29,167 nucleotides of DNA from JBMOLL01 sp049325415 (lineage in GTDB: Bacteria; Bacteroidota; Bacteroidia; Bacteroidales; GCA-2748055). Each line of letters opens with the position of its first letter. Position 1 is the stretch's first letter. Shown piece after piece: positions 9,253-18,212 of the stretch. The stretch covers positions 1-29,167 of the forward strand of contig JBMOLL010000135.1 in NCBI GenBank assembly GCA_049325415.1. The letters run 5' to 3'. The notes under the pieces were generated by a model. That model was not told where the DNA came from, did no database searches, and saw nothing but the letters and a program-made list of their open reading frames with translations. The translations under genes and the position numbers were made by a program.

Positions 9253-10938
9253 ATGAAGATGAAAAAAATATTCATATATCTCCTGCCGGTCCTGTTCCTG
9301 AGTTCCTGCGACTACCTCGAGCCCAGGCCCATTCAGGACCAGACCGATGACGACCTCTGGACCACTTCCTTCTACGGGGAAGGGATCCTGACCACGGCCT
9401 ATACTTCACTGAATACCATGTACCCGGTAAGCATGGACTATTACACCGACAATGCCGTGCCTTCTGTTGCCGGAGCCAACAACCTGGCCCTGGGCTCATG
9501 GACCGTGGAAAACAACCCGATAGGTGACTGGGCTGGTTACTATAACAACCTGAAGTACCTGAATATCTTCCTGGAAAAAGGACGGAACCTGGTCTACATT
9601 GTTTCCGATCCTGTTACCGATTCCGCATATAAAATCAACCGCATCGGTGAAGCTTTCTTCCTCAGGGCCTGGTACCACTGGGAACTGCTGAAGAATTACG
9701 GAGGCAAGGTTGACGGACGGAACGAAGTGTATGGTGTACCGATCGTGAACAAGGTCCTCACCGTTGAAGATAACTACGATCTTCCCCGGGCTACCTATGA
9801 AGAGGTAGTGGACCAGATCCTGGCCGACTGCGACTCAGCCTATGACATCCTGCCTTTCAGGTACAACGGATCCGAAACCTACAATTCCAATATCCAGACG
9901 GGTCGTGCCAACGGACTGGCTGCACTTGCCCTTAAAGCCAGGGTCTGCCTGAGTGCCGCAAGTCCGGCCTACGGACCTTCCAGTACTGAATTATGGGAAA
10001 GAGCCGCCCAGGCTGCCTACGATGCCATCTCGGCCGACGGAGGCCTGGTTGAACTCGGAGCCTACGGAGATTTTAACAATGATAAAAGTGAAGACATGAT
10101 CTGGGTACAACCTTCCTACACAGGAAATACGGAGGAGAACCTGTACTATCCGCCTTCACTGTATGGCGACGGATCGTGTAACCCATCCCAGAACCTTGTG
10201 GATCTTTTCCCGGCTGCCGACGGTTACCCCATTACCGAAAGCACGGCGTACGATCCTTCCGATCCCTATGCAAACAGGGATCCCCGGTTCAATCGCTTTA
10301 TCTTCTTCAATGGTGATGTTTATAATAAAACAACCGTGGCTACCTATGAAGGTGGCGCCGATGCCCCGGGCGGCCTCAGCCAGCAGGGAACACGGACCGG
10401 TTATTACCTGAAGAAGCTGACCAGCTCAACGGTGAAGTTGACCCCGGGTAAAGTAACCGCTGCAGTGAAATTCTATGTCTTCCTTGCAAGAACAGAACTT
10501 TACCTGAACTTTGCCGAAGCTGCCAATGAAGCTTACGGACCCAACGCCGGACCCTTTGATTTTACGGCTGCCGACGCGATGAGGATCATCAGGACCCGCG
10601 CCGGGATTGATTCCGATCCTGCCACCGAAGGCTACCAGGATCAGTACCTGGAGGACCAGGTTGCTGCCGGTAAAGAGGCCTTCCGTGATTTTATCCAGGA
10701 TAACCGGAGGATCGAGCTCTGCTTCGAAGGCTTCCGCTTCTGGGATATCCGCCGCTGGAACCTGCCTCTCAATCATACGGTAAAAGGGGTGAAAATCACC
10801 GATAACAGCGGGACCTATTCCTACGATTATGTGGATGTGGAAGAACACAGCTATCAGGATTACATGAGGTATGTGCCGCTACCCTATTATCAGACCTTGA
10901 TTATGAGTGATCTTCCTCAGAACAGCGGTTGGGAATAA
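9253..10938 (+). CDS. susD: SusD/RagB-family surface glycan-binding lipoprotein (partner of second SusC)
   Basis: A 561-residue SusD lipoprotein, 12 nt after the second SusC. The lipobox FLSSC gives Cys19 with DYLEP after it. Either ATG 9253 or ATG 9259 (two codons later) could be used; both give a normal lipoprotein signal. Family signs: FFLRAWYHWELLKNYGGKV near residues 136-154, ANRDPRFNRFIFFNG, FLARTELYLNFAEAANEAYG, NRRIELCFEGFRFWDIRRWN near the end, and a last segment QNSGWE. It is clearly different in sequence from the first SusD, so the operon encodes two distinct transport complexes, perhaps for different fragment sizes or linkages of one substrate. That division of labour is inference. 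Confidence 0.94.
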   Translation: MKMKKIFIYLLPVLFLSSCDYLEPRPIQDQTDDDLWTTSFYGEGILTTAYTSLNTMYPVSMDYYTDNAVPSVAGANNLALGSWTVENNPIGDWAGYYNNLKYLNIFLEKGRNLVYIVSDPVTDSAYKINRIGEAFFLRAWYHWELLKNYGGKVDGRNEVYGVPIVNKVLTVEDNYDLPRATYEEVVDQILADCDSAYDILPFRYNGSETYNSNIQTGRANGLAALALKARVCLSAASPAYGPSSTELWERAAQAAYDAISADGGLVELGAYGDFNNDKSEDMIWVQPSYTGNTEENLYYPPSLYGDGSCNPSQNLVDLFPAADGYPITESTAYDPSDPYANRDPRFNRFIFFNGDVYNKTTVATYEGGADAPGGLSQQGTRTGYYLKKLTSSTVKLTPGKVTAAVKFYVFLARTELYLNFAEAANEAYGPNAGPFDFTAADAMRIIRTRAGIDSDPATEGYQDQYLEDQVAAGKEAFRDFIQDNRRIELCFEGFRFWDIRRWNLPLNHTVKGVKITDNSGTYSYDYVDVEEHSYQDYMRYVPLPYYQTLIMSDLPQNSGWE

Positions 10939-10973
10939 TCCGGAATTTTGATTTATTTTAAAAAAAGAACATC

Positions 10974-12416
10974 ATGAAAAAGCTATTAATATTCTTACTT
11001 TTCGCCGGACTGATGAGCAGCTGTTATGATCCTTACCGTCTGGATTATGAGTACTCCTCCGTGGCCTTTGCCTATGGCCTGAGCACCTCCGGAGAGCCTT
11101 CAGTACTCTACCGGACTGTGGTGAAGGACGAAGGCCTCCGTCTGGATGTCGGGATCTACCTCGCCGGGATCCTGGAGAACACCGAGGACCGCTGGGCCGA
11201 TTTTGTGATCGATCCCACCCTCCTCGACGGAACCGCCTACCAGCTGATGCCGGAGAATTACTACTCGCTGAGCAACGATAGCCGTTTCGACATCCCTTCC
11301 GGCAGTTATGTCGGAAGAGTGACCGTTACGCTTGATTCGGCCCTTTTTATCAACGATACCCTGAGCCTCGACCCGGTGTATGCCATTCCGTTCAGGCTCA
11401 TGGAAACCTCGGAAGATTCCATCCTTTCGACCCAGGCCACCCAGATCCTGGTTGTCCGCTACATCAACCATTACACGGGCTTCTATGATCAGGCCGGATC
11501 CTTCGAAACGGTTGATCCCGAGGGCACAGTCCTGAACCAGGGCGCAATAGAAAATGTGATTGAAGCAACTACCATCATGCTCGACACCGTCGACATGAAC
11601 GGGATGATGAACCTCACGGGAGCCAATTTTCACATGAAACTGGCTGTGGATGCAAGTAACAATGTCACTTTCTCCTACCTCCCCAACCTTTCGGATGTGG
11701 CAGTTCCGGAGAACATTGCACCTCTTGCCATAGGAGAGAATATTACCACCTCTTATGTTTCTGGCTGGGAAACGCTTGAATATATCAATGACGGTTACAA
11801 CCCGGCCAACTCGGGTGATAAAGGCGACGGTGCCTACGGCAACTGGCCCAATCCCATGACCTGGAACTGGCTGCAGTATACCTTCCCGAAAAACTTTATC
11901 ATCAGTCAGTCGGATGTGTACTGGTGGACAGATGGCGGCGGGATCCAGATCCCCTTCAATACCTACGTGGAAGTGTATGACATCAAAAACGACCAGTGGG
12001 TGATCCCCGGCAATCCCGTTGTAAATGGTGTGGCTACCGATCCGATGGAGTATGGTGAAACCGATACCCTGGTTTATAACGACCTGAATCCCTATATCGG
12101 GGTGAATGCCGACCAGTACAACACCACTTCCTTCGACCCGGTGCTCACCAACGGCATCAGGATCCATTTCATCGCCCGCGAATCACAGGGTGTACTGGAG
12201 TGGAAAGTATGGGGACTCTCCCCGAACGATTCCTATGAACAGAAGGACATCCTCTCCGTTGTTTCCAACGGTACCAGCAGTTTCGATCCCGAAACCAGCA
12301 CGCTTAACCTGAACTACAGGGTGAACTACGTGTTCGAGGATTATCATACCGATGTTACCACAGTGCTTACCTGGCGGAACCGGGTAAGGGACGGCGTAAA
12401 TGAGTGGAGAAGGTAA
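10974..12416 (+). CDS. DUF1735-type surface lipoprotein with a discoidin-like (F5/8 type C) module
   Basis: A 480-residue lipoprotein (lipobox LMSSC, Cys17) placed after susD2, the usual position of a surface glycan-binding protein (SGBP). Residues about 20-170 fit the DUF1735/BT_3987 N-terminal domain (YQLMPENYYSLSN, DIPSGSYVGRVTVTL, YAIPFRLM, ILVVRYINHYTGFYDQAG). Residues about 245-412 form an F5/8 type C-like module with SYVSGWETLEYINDGYNP, GAYGNWPNPM, YWWTDGGGIQIP and a closing GVLEWKVWG. The same module pattern begins the cargo protein at 21419-24058 (SYVSGWEKLEAVNDGYTP) and, more remotely, the GH127 protein downstream. The C-terminal ~65 residues look like an extra beta strand segment (LNLNYRVNYVFEDYH). 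Role: probably holding arabinose-containing glycan at the cell surface; no enzymatic motif is seen. Confidence 0.8.
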   Translation: MKKLLIFLLFAGLMSSCYDPYRLDYEYSSVAFAYGLSTSGEPSVLYRTVVKDEGLRLDVGIYLAGILENTEDRWADFVIDPTLLDGTAYQLMPENYYSLSNDSRFDIPSGSYVGRVTVTLDSALFINDTLSLDPVYAIPFRLMETSEDSILSTQATQILVVRYINHYTGFYDQAGSFETVDPEGTVLNQGAIENVIEATTIMLDTVDMNGMMNLTGANFHMKLAVDASNNVTFSYLPNLSDVAVPENIAPLAIGENITTSYVSGWETLEYINDGYNPANSGDKGDGAYGNWPNPMTWNWLQYTFPKNFIISQSDVYWWTDGGGIQIPFNTYVEVYDIKNDQWVIPGNPVVNGVATDPMEYGETDTLVYNDLNPYIGVNADQYNTTSFDPVLTNGIRIHFIARESQGVLEWKVWGLSPNDSYEQKDILSVVSNGTSSFDPETSTLNLNYRVNYVFEDYHTDVTTVLTWRNRVRDGVNEWRR

Positions 12417-12431
12417 CAGGGAACAAAAGAG

Positions 12432-12444
12432 CCTGTATTACAGG
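12432..12444. promoter_or_regulatory. 13-nt palindrome in the gap between transport and enzyme genes
   Basis: CCTGTA, T, TACAGG is a perfect 6-bp inverted repeat around one base, 15 nt after the stop of the DUF1735-type lipoprotein. The surrounding stretch to about 12480 is AT-rich and contains TAGTTTTA-like -7 elements without a clear -33 box. It could be an operator for the downstream enzyme genes, but this rests on symmetry and location only. Confidence 0.2.
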
Positions 12445-12499
12445 TGTTTATATAGTTTAAAGTGTTCCAATTATAGTTTTAGGTGTTATGAAGTGAGTG

Positions 12500-12528
12500 A
12501 AAGGGAAGAGAGCATCTCTTCCCTTTTT
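12500..12528 (+). terminator. Perfect 12-bp hairpin with T-run between PUL transport genes and arabinosidases
   Basis: AAAGGGAAGAGA (12500-12511), loop GCA, TCTCTTCCCTTT (12515-12526), with a T5 run at 12524-12528 that overlaps the end of the stem. All 12 pairs match. This has the form of an intrinsic terminator or attenuator, 83 nt after the lipoprotein stop and 31 nt before the GH127 start. Partial read-through would give high expression of SusCD proteins and lower expression of the enzymes. Confidence 0.6.
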
Positions 12529-12559
12529 ACCCCTTTCGCCTGACACAAAAACCACCAAC

Positions 12560-15241
12560 ATGAAAAAAACGTTCCTTTACAGTATCCTGCTCCTTTCAGC
12601 CATTTTCCTCTACTCCTGCACAGCAAAAGAGGGAGGAGAGAAAAACCTGTCAACAGTTGCCACACCGGAAGGCTACCCCGGTTTCGGCCCCTGGATATCG
12701 GCCATCAACGACGGCCTTACCCCCACCGACTCGCTGGGCTGGATGCCCCGCAGAGGACGGCGCCACCGCACCATGACCCAGTGGGTGCAACTGGAATGGA
12801 CCCAGCCGGTTACCACCGGCAAAGTAAAGATCTTCCTCTGGGATTATTACGGCGCCCTGCCGATCCCCGATTCCATGAAGGTCAAATACTGGAACGGCGA
12901 GTCCTTTGTCCCTGTTTCGGGGATCTCCACCGACTCCGCCATGACAAACCGTATGAACGAAAGACTCTTTACGGAGGTGACCACCACCATACTGAGGATC
13001 GAAACGGATAGTGCCATCTTCCTCCCGGCCAATATCATCGAATGGGAGGTGATCCAGGCACCGGGAAGTCCCGATATCGCCCCCGTGGTTACCGCAGGTC
13101 AGGATCGTATGGTCATGAAAGACGGGAAAACCTATCTGTCCGGATCGGTCAAATCCGTGACCCCCGTCGACCGGTTCAAATGGACCAAAATTTCCGGACC
13201 CGGCAAGGTCTCCTTCTCCGATCCGGCCAACCTGAAAGGCACCGCTGTATTCTCAGATACCGGCGAATATATCCTGGCCCTCACTGCCAGAGAAGGGAAA
13301 CTGAAATCCGATTCAAAACTGCGGGTTAAGGTCGTCCTTCCTCCTGCCGAGGAACGCCTGAACGTGGTGTACACCAAACCTTACAAAATAAACAACCCGC
13401 TCTGGAACACCAGGGCCAAATCGCTTATCACAAGCTGGATACCTCATTGCATCGAGATGATTAACCGGAGCGACCTGGAGATCGGGCAGGGAGGGATCGA
13501 TAACTTTGTCGAAGCGGCCAAAGCACTCCGCGGCGAAGCGCACGGAGAACATAAAGGCTATGTCTTCTCCAACGCCTGGGTTTACCAGACCATCGAATCG
13601 ATCTGCATTGCCCTCATGGTTGATCCGCAGGGCGACCAGGAGATCCTTGCCGTTCATCCCCTCTTCAGGAAGACCCTGGATGAATGGATCCCGATCGTAC
13701 TTTCCGCCCAGGAACCCGACGGGTACATTCAGACTGCCTATACCTTAAGGGACACCACACGCTGGAAAACCCGCTGGTCGCCCGAGCGGCGCGATACCCA
13801 TGAGGGATACGTCGCCGGTTATTTCATCGAGGCTGCCATTAACCACTATACCCTCACCAATGGCACGGATACCCGCCTCTACGATGCTGCCAAGAAACTG
13901 GCCGACTGCTGGGTGGCCAATATCGGACCCGGTAAAAACGAATGGTTCGACGGTCACCAGGAGATGGAACAGGCCCTCGTGCGTTTCGGCCGTTTCGTGA
14001 ACGACATGGAGGGGAACGGCAGGGGCGATGCCTACATCAACCTGGCCAGGTTCCTGCTCGATAACCGTAAAGACGGAAGCGAATACGACCAGAGCCATGT
14101 GCCTGTTCAGCAGCAGTACGAAGCAGTCGGGCATGCAGTACGGGCCGTTTACACCTATTCCGGCATGGCCGATGTGGCTGCCGAAACCGGCGATGTCGAT
14201 TACCAGAGCGCCGTGATGTCGCTCTACGACAACATGATCAACAAGAAATACTATGTTACCGGTGGCATTGGCAGCGGGGAGACCTCGGAGGGCTTCGGTC
14301 CAGACTATTCCCTTGGTAACCATGCCTATTGCGAATCGTGTTCAAGCTGCGGCCTGATCTTCTTCGAATACAAAATGAACCTGGCTTATCACGACGCAAA
14401 ATACGCTGATCTCTATGAAGAGACCATGTATAATGCACTCCTGGGTTCAGTCGACCTGGCCGGTGAAAATTTCTATTACACCAACCCGCTCATCGAGGGC
14501 CGAGGCCGCGATCCCTGGCACGTTTGCCCGTGCTGCGTCGGAAATATCCCCCGTACCCTGCTGATGGTTCCCACCTGGACCTATGTCACGGGCGACAGGG
14601 CCATCTATGTAAACCTGTATAACGGAAGCACGATCATGGTACCGGGTGTGGCCGGAACCGATATTGAAATGGTGCAGGAAACCGATTATCCCTGGTCGGG
14701 AAAAGTGACCCTTATCGTAAATCCTGCGGAGAGCAAGGAGTTTACCGTTTACCTGAGGATCCCCGACCGCAAAACCAGTGTGCTGTATGAATCCGTTCCC
14801 GCCGTGAAAGGCCTGAAAACCCTGGAAGTTAATGACGAAGCGGCCGACTACAGGATGGACCGGGGTTATGCAGCCATCACCAGGAAATGGGAAAAAGGAG
14901 ACAAAATCGAGCTGGCCCTGCCGATGGAAGTGCAGGTGATCACGGCCGATGAAAAGATCAGGGCCGACAGCGGACTGGTTGCCCTGCGCTACGGACCACT
15001 GATCTACTGTGCGGAAGAAACCGATAATCCCGACATTGACCTCTCACTGGGCAATACGCCCCTGACCACCTCCTGGAACAGTGAGCTGCTCCAGGGTGTT
15101 TTGACGATCAATGGCCAATGGTCGGACGGTTCCGGTATGCTGGCCATTCCCTACTATGCGCGCCAGAACAGGCCCATGTCGAAGGAAAATGACAAGAGGG
15201 GAAGGACCTATGTATGGCTGAAAGCTCCCGTACAGAACTAA
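12560..15241 (+). CDS. GH127/GH146-type beta-L-arabinofuranosidase lipoprotein with N-terminal binding modules
   Basis: An 893-residue exported enzyme expected to release L-arabinofuranose from beta-linked arabinofuranosides. I chose ATG 12560 because it starts a clean lipoprotein signal (lipobox LYSC, Cys20); an in-frame ATG at 12497 would translate the terminator hairpin. Order: discoidin-like module (about 31-166, with AINDGLTP, WVQLEW, IFLWDYYGALPIPDSMKVKY, IIEWEV); an Ig/PKD-like domain (about 172-260, FKWTKISGPG, FSDTGEYILALTA); then the DUF1680-type catalytic (alpha/alpha)6 barrel plus beta domains (about 285-880). By analogy with HypBA1 of Bifidobacterium longum, Glu592, Cys594, Cys658 and Cys659 (ESC and CPCC) form the zinc-thiolate site, one of the paired cysteines being nucleophile, and Glu577 (SEGFG) the acid/base. 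It is longer than HypBA1 because of the two extra N-terminal modules. GH127 and GH146 cannot be told apart by eye. Confidence 0.87.
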   Translation: MKKTFLYSILLLSAIFLYSCTAKEGGEKNLSTVATPEGYPGFGPWISAINDGLTPTDSLGWMPRRGRRHRTMTQWVQLEWTQPVTTGKVKIFLWDYYGALPIPDSMKVKYWNGESFVPVSGISTDSAMTNRMNERLFTEVTTTILRIETDSAIFLPANIIEWEVIQAPGSPDIAPVVTAGQDRMVMKDGKTYLSGSVKSVTPVDRFKWTKISGPGKVSFSDPANLKGTAVFSDTGEYILALTAREGKLKSDSKLRVKVVLPPAEERLNVVYTKPYKINNPLWNTRAKSLITSWIPHCIEMINRSDLEIGQGGIDNFVEAAKALRGEAHGEHKGYVFSNAWVYQTIESICIALMVDPQGDQEILAVHPLFRKTLDEWIPIVLSAQEPDGYIQTAYTLRDTTRWKTRWSPERRDTHEGYVAGYFIEAAINHYTLTNGTDTRLYDAAKKLADCWVANIGPGKNEWFDGHQEMEQALVRFGRFVNDMEGNGRGDAYINLARFLLDNRKDGSEYDQSHVPVQQQYEAVGHAVRAVYTYSGMADVAAETGDVDYQSAVMSLYDNMINKKYYVTGGIGSGETSEGFGPDYSLGNHAYCESCSSCGLIFFEYKMNLAYHDAKYADLYEETMYNALLGSVDLAGENFYYTNPLIEGRGRDPWHVCPCCVGNIPRTLLMVPTWTYVTGDRAIYVNLYNGSTIMVPGVAGTDIEMVQETDYPWSGKVTLIVNPAESKEFTVYLRIPDRKTSVLYESVPAVKGLKTLEVNDEAADYRMDRGYAAITRKWEKGDKIELALPMEVQVITADEKIRADSGLVALRYGPLIYCAEETDNPDIDLSLGNTPLTTSWNSELLQGVLTINGQWSDGSGMLAIPYYARQNRPMSKENDKRGRTYVWLKAPVQN

Positions 15242-15267
15242 TACAAACCGAAGCACAATCCTGAACC

Positions 15268-17679
15268 ATGAAGCTCCACAGACTCCTGTTATTTTGTATT
15301 CCCGGACTGCTTGCAGTACAGGCCTGCAGCAACAGGACCGGTTCGTCCGGTTCAAAAGAGGCAAAAAATGAATCCATCCCGAACGGATCGGTGGAATATG
15401 TTGAATCGTCGAGGGTGCTGAACTGGACTCCGGCTTACGGGGCGAACAATGCCCTTCATTTTTACAGCCCGGAAGCCCACGACGGCGCCAGGAGCCTGCT
15501 GATCACTTCCGATGTTCCTGCCCGCGGGATCTGGTCGTGCAAAGTACCGGTCAAACCCTGGTCGAAATACCGCTTTCACGGCTGGATCAGGACGGAGAAC
15601 CTGGAAAATGGTGCTCATAACGGTGCCTGCTTCAACCTTGTGGGTAAAAGCAGCGAATTCAGGGTACTTGAAGCCGACTCCTGCCTCAGGGGGCTTTACG
15701 GGACCAACGAATGGACCGAAGTAGTGAAGGAATTTGAAACAGGTGGTGAAGACAGTTTTGTGCTGGAGTGCCTTTTCAACGGCTATGAACCGGCCAAAGG
15801 ACGGGCCTGGTTCGACCAGATGAGCCTGGAGCTTCTGTCTTCGGAAAAAATCGATCCCAATATCACCATACATCCCCTGACGGAAAAGGAGGAAATGTCG
15901 CCTTACATTTACGGACAGTTCATTGAACACCTCGGTAAATGTATCTATGGAGGGATCTGGGCCGAAATGCTGGATGACCGCAAATTCTGGTATGCGCCCG
16001 GAGACAGGCAGTCGCCCTGGAAAATTGAGGGAGAGACCGATCTGATCTCCATGGACCGCCAACACCCGTTCACCGGTGAGCAAACCCCCGTACTCAAGCT
16101 GTCCGAATTCCGGAGGGTTGCTCTCCGGCAGGACGGGCTCGGCCTGGTTAGCGGGATGGAATACAACGGCCGGATCATCATGAAATCGAAAGGAAAGATC
16201 AGTGCCCTTAAACTCCAGCTCCTCGACGGGAAGAACCTGAAAGTAATCGATGAAGTCGTGCTGCACGACCTCCGGAACGACTACACCTCCTTCACCTTCT
16301 CCTTCAAATCCGATATCTCCACCCATTCCGCATCCCTCCGGATTACCCCCGAAGGAGAAGGTGAACTCTGGGTGGGAACCCTGTCCCTGATGCCTTCCAA
16401 TAATGTGGAAGGATTCAGGGCTGATGTTCTGGCTTTGCTTAAAGGTCTGAATTCACCCGTATACCGCTGGCCGGGAGGTAATTTTGTAAGCGGATACAAC
16501 TGGCGCGACGGGATCGGCGACCGCGACAGGCGTCCGCCAAGGAAAAACCCTGCCTGGAGCGGGGTGGAACATAACGACGTGGGGATCGACGAGTTCATTA
16601 CCCTCTGTAAACTCCTCAACACCGAACCGTATATCGCAGTAAATGCAGGTCTTGGCGGAGCTGAGGAAGCCCGCGCCGAGGTGGAATACTGCAACGGCAG
16701 TGCCGATACCCCCATGGGCCGGCTCAGAAGCCAGAACGGCCATCCCGACCCCTACAGGGTAAAATGGTGGTCGGTGGGAAATGAAATGTATGGCGACTGG
16801 CAACTCGGTCATATGTCGACCGACCGTTTCGTGCAGAAGCACAATCAGTTTGCCGACGCAATGCGCTCCGTCGACCCGGAAATAAAGCTGATTGCAGTGG
16901 GGAACCCCGGACCCTGGAACGAGCTGATGTTGTCGCGCTGTAACGATAATATGGATTATATCAGCGAGCATTTCTACCAGCAGGACTGGCACGGAGGCGG
17001 ACTGATGACCCATGTCAGACAGGTTCCCGACGCCATCAGGGAGCGGGCCGAACTGCACCGGAACTACCGCCGAACGATCCCCGAACTGGCCGACAAGGAT
17101 ATCCGGATCTGCATGGATGAATGGAATTACTGGTACGGTCCCCATATCTACGGGGAACTGGGAACGCGCTACTTCCTGCGGGATGCCCTGGGGATCGCGG
17201 CGGGACTGAATGAGTACTCCCGCAATACCGACATCATCTACATGGCCAACTACGCCCAGACGGTCAATGTGATCGGCTGTATCAAGACCAATACCACCGA
17301 ATCGGTCTATGCAGCCACAGGCGAGGTCCTGAAGATGTACCGCGATCTCTTCGGAACCATCCCGGTGGAGATCTCAGGCGAAAAACGCCCCTTCGACATG
17401 GCTGCTGCGCTTAGCCCCGACAGGAAAAAACTGGTGCTGGCCGTGGTGAACCCCACACGCGAAAAACAGGTCTTCGAATGCCGCATCAAGGACCTGGATA
17501 TCGGGCCGGAAGCCGAACGCTACGTCCTCACCGGCCCCGATGACATGGCCTATAACGAACCCGGACGGCCGGAAGCCGTTAAAGTGTCGGGCCCCGAACT
17601 GATCGTGGCCAATGGCCGCTACTCCGTACCCCGCATCAGTGTGACGATGTTTGTGTTTACGCTGGATAGGGAGGAGTGA
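15268..17679 (+). CDS. GH51 alpha-L-arabinofuranosidase lipoprotein
   Basis: An 803-residue lipoprotein (lipobox VQAC, Cys20), 26 nt after the GH127 gene and surely co-transcribed. It should hydrolyse terminal alpha-L-arabinofuranosyl residues with retention. Residues about 38-195 look like a CBM4/9-type carbohydrate-binding domain (PEAHDGARSLLITSD, FDQMSLELL). The GH51 region begins near SPYIYGQFIEHLGKCIYGGI (about 210), contains RWPGGNFVSGYNWRDGIG, the acid/base Glu506 in WWSVGNEMYG and the nucleophile Glu618 in CMDEWNYW, and ends in the usual C-terminal beta domain. All catalytic motifs are intact. The stop codon TGA at 17677-17679 overlaps the first unit of the heptamer repeat that follows, so the last residues (DREE) may have been shaped by the repeat. 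Likely periplasmic or outer-membrane anchored. Confidence 0.93.
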   Translation: MKLHRLLLFCIPGLLAVQACSNRTGSSGSKEAKNESIPNGSVEYVESSRVLNWTPAYGANNALHFYSPEAHDGARSLLITSDVPARGIWSCKVPVKPWSKYRFHGWIRTENLENGAHNGACFNLVGKSSEFRVLEADSCLRGLYGTNEWTEVVKEFETGGEDSFVLECLFNGYEPAKGRAWFDQMSLELLSSEKIDPNITIHPLTEKEEMSPYIYGQFIEHLGKCIYGGIWAEMLDDRKFWYAPGDRQSPWKIEGETDLISMDRQHPFTGEQTPVLKLSEFRRVALRQDGLGLVSGMEYNGRIIMKSKGKISALKLQLLDGKNLKVIDEVVLHDLRNDYTSFTFSFKSDISTHSASLRITPEGEGELWVGTLSLMPSNNVEGFRADVLALLKGLNSPVYRWPGGNFVSGYNWRDGIGDRDRRPPRKNPAWSGVEHNDVGIDEFITLCKLLNTEPYIAVNAGLGGAEEARAEVEYCNGSADTPMGRLRSQNGHPDPYRVKWWSVGNEMYGDWQLGHMSTDRFVQKHNQFADAMRSVDPEIKLIAVGNPGPWNELMLSRCNDNMDYISEHFYQQDWHGGGLMTHVRQVPDAIRERAELHRNYRRTIPELADKDIRICMDEWNYWYGPHIYGELGTRYFLRDALGIAAGLNEYSRNTDIIYMANYAQTVNVIGCIKTNTTESVYAATGEVLKMYRDLFGTIPVEISGEKRPFDMAAALSPDRKKLVLAVVNPTREKQVFECRIKDLDIGPEAERYVLTGPDDMAYNEPGRPEAVKVSGPELIVANGRYSVPRISVTMFVFTLDREE

Positions 17680-17705
17680 GAGGCGAGACGCGAGACGCGA
17701 GACGC
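17678..17705. repeat. Heptamer tandem array (GAGACGC), 4 units, at the GH51 stop codon
   Basis: GAGAGGC then three perfect GAGACGC units in register from 17678 to 17705; the first unit overlaps the GH51 stop. The following bases to about 17834 hold purine-rich remnants, a weak GTCT/AGAC hairpin with a T5 run near 17780-17795 and a 6-bp ATTTAC/GTAAAT stem at 17817-17831, but no gene. The same heptamer occurs in the second convergent junction (27818-27915). Confidence 0.85.
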
Positions 17706-17834
17706 GGGATGAGAGAGGGAGAGGGGTGGTTGATCTGCCTTATCTACGACCATCTATGTAAGCGGGGCTGTTTTACCGGTCTGACCAGACTTTTTATTCA
17801 GGCCGTCAGTCAATGCATTTACGAAGTAAATCCA

Positions 17835-18208
17835 TTCGTGGTTATGCGTTCCCATTGCGTCTTATTTTTCGCCACAAAGGCACCAGGACACAAAGAATCA
17901 CAAAGGATTTTTAAATACTATCTTGGTGAACCTTAGCGCCTTAGCGCCTTCGTGGCTTGGCGTTCCCTTTTGCGTCTTTTTTTCGCCACAAAGGCACCAG
18001 GACACAAAGAATCACAAAGGATTTTTAAATACTATCTTGGTGAACCTTAGCGCCTTAGCGTCTTCGTGGCTTGGCGTTCCCTTTGAGACTTTTTCGCCAC
18101 TAAGGCACCAGGGCACAAAGCAGCACAAATTAATTTTATATAATTTCTTTGTGCTTCTTTGTGTTTTCGTGTCTTTGTGGCTCCGCGTTCCCTTCGTGGC
18201 TTTATTCA
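17835..18208. repeat. Three CACAAAG/CTTTGTG-rich repeat units plus a partial unit, between convergent genes
   Basis: Units begin with CGCCACAAAGGCACC (or CGCCACTAAGG) at 17870, 17984 and 18095, giving periods of 114 and 111 bp. The first two are nearly identical over about 100 bp. Each has a left half rich in CACAAAG and a right half rich in its complement (CTTCGTGGC, CTTTGTG), so each can form a long imperfect hairpin. A right-half remnant (TTCGTGGTTATGCGTTCCC) lies at 17835-17853. The array ends 4 bp before the stop codon of the leftward gene at 18213. Frames across it give ATKAP..HKESQRI-type translations, which I consider spurious. Similar sequences are familiar between Bacteroidota genes. 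Confidence 0.9.
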
Positions 18209-18212
18209 CCAC

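Noticed and set aside
11100..12167. 355-residue - strand open frame opposite the DUF1735-type lipoprotein
   Set aside because: The + strand gene has a lipobox and two recognisable domains and is in operon order; the antisense frame has none.
12497..12559. Upstream start for the GH127 protein
   Set aside because: It would translate the perfect terminator hairpin and place 21 hydrophilic residues before a clean lipoprotein signal.
17778..17796. GTCTGACCAGAC followed by T5 as a GH51 terminator
   Set aside because: Only a 4-5 bp stem with a 2-4 base loop; too weak to call separately.
17835..18208. Possible CRISPR array
   Set aside because: The units are 111-121 bp, imperfect and self-complementary, with no 25-40 bp identical repeats separated by unique spacers and no cas genes.
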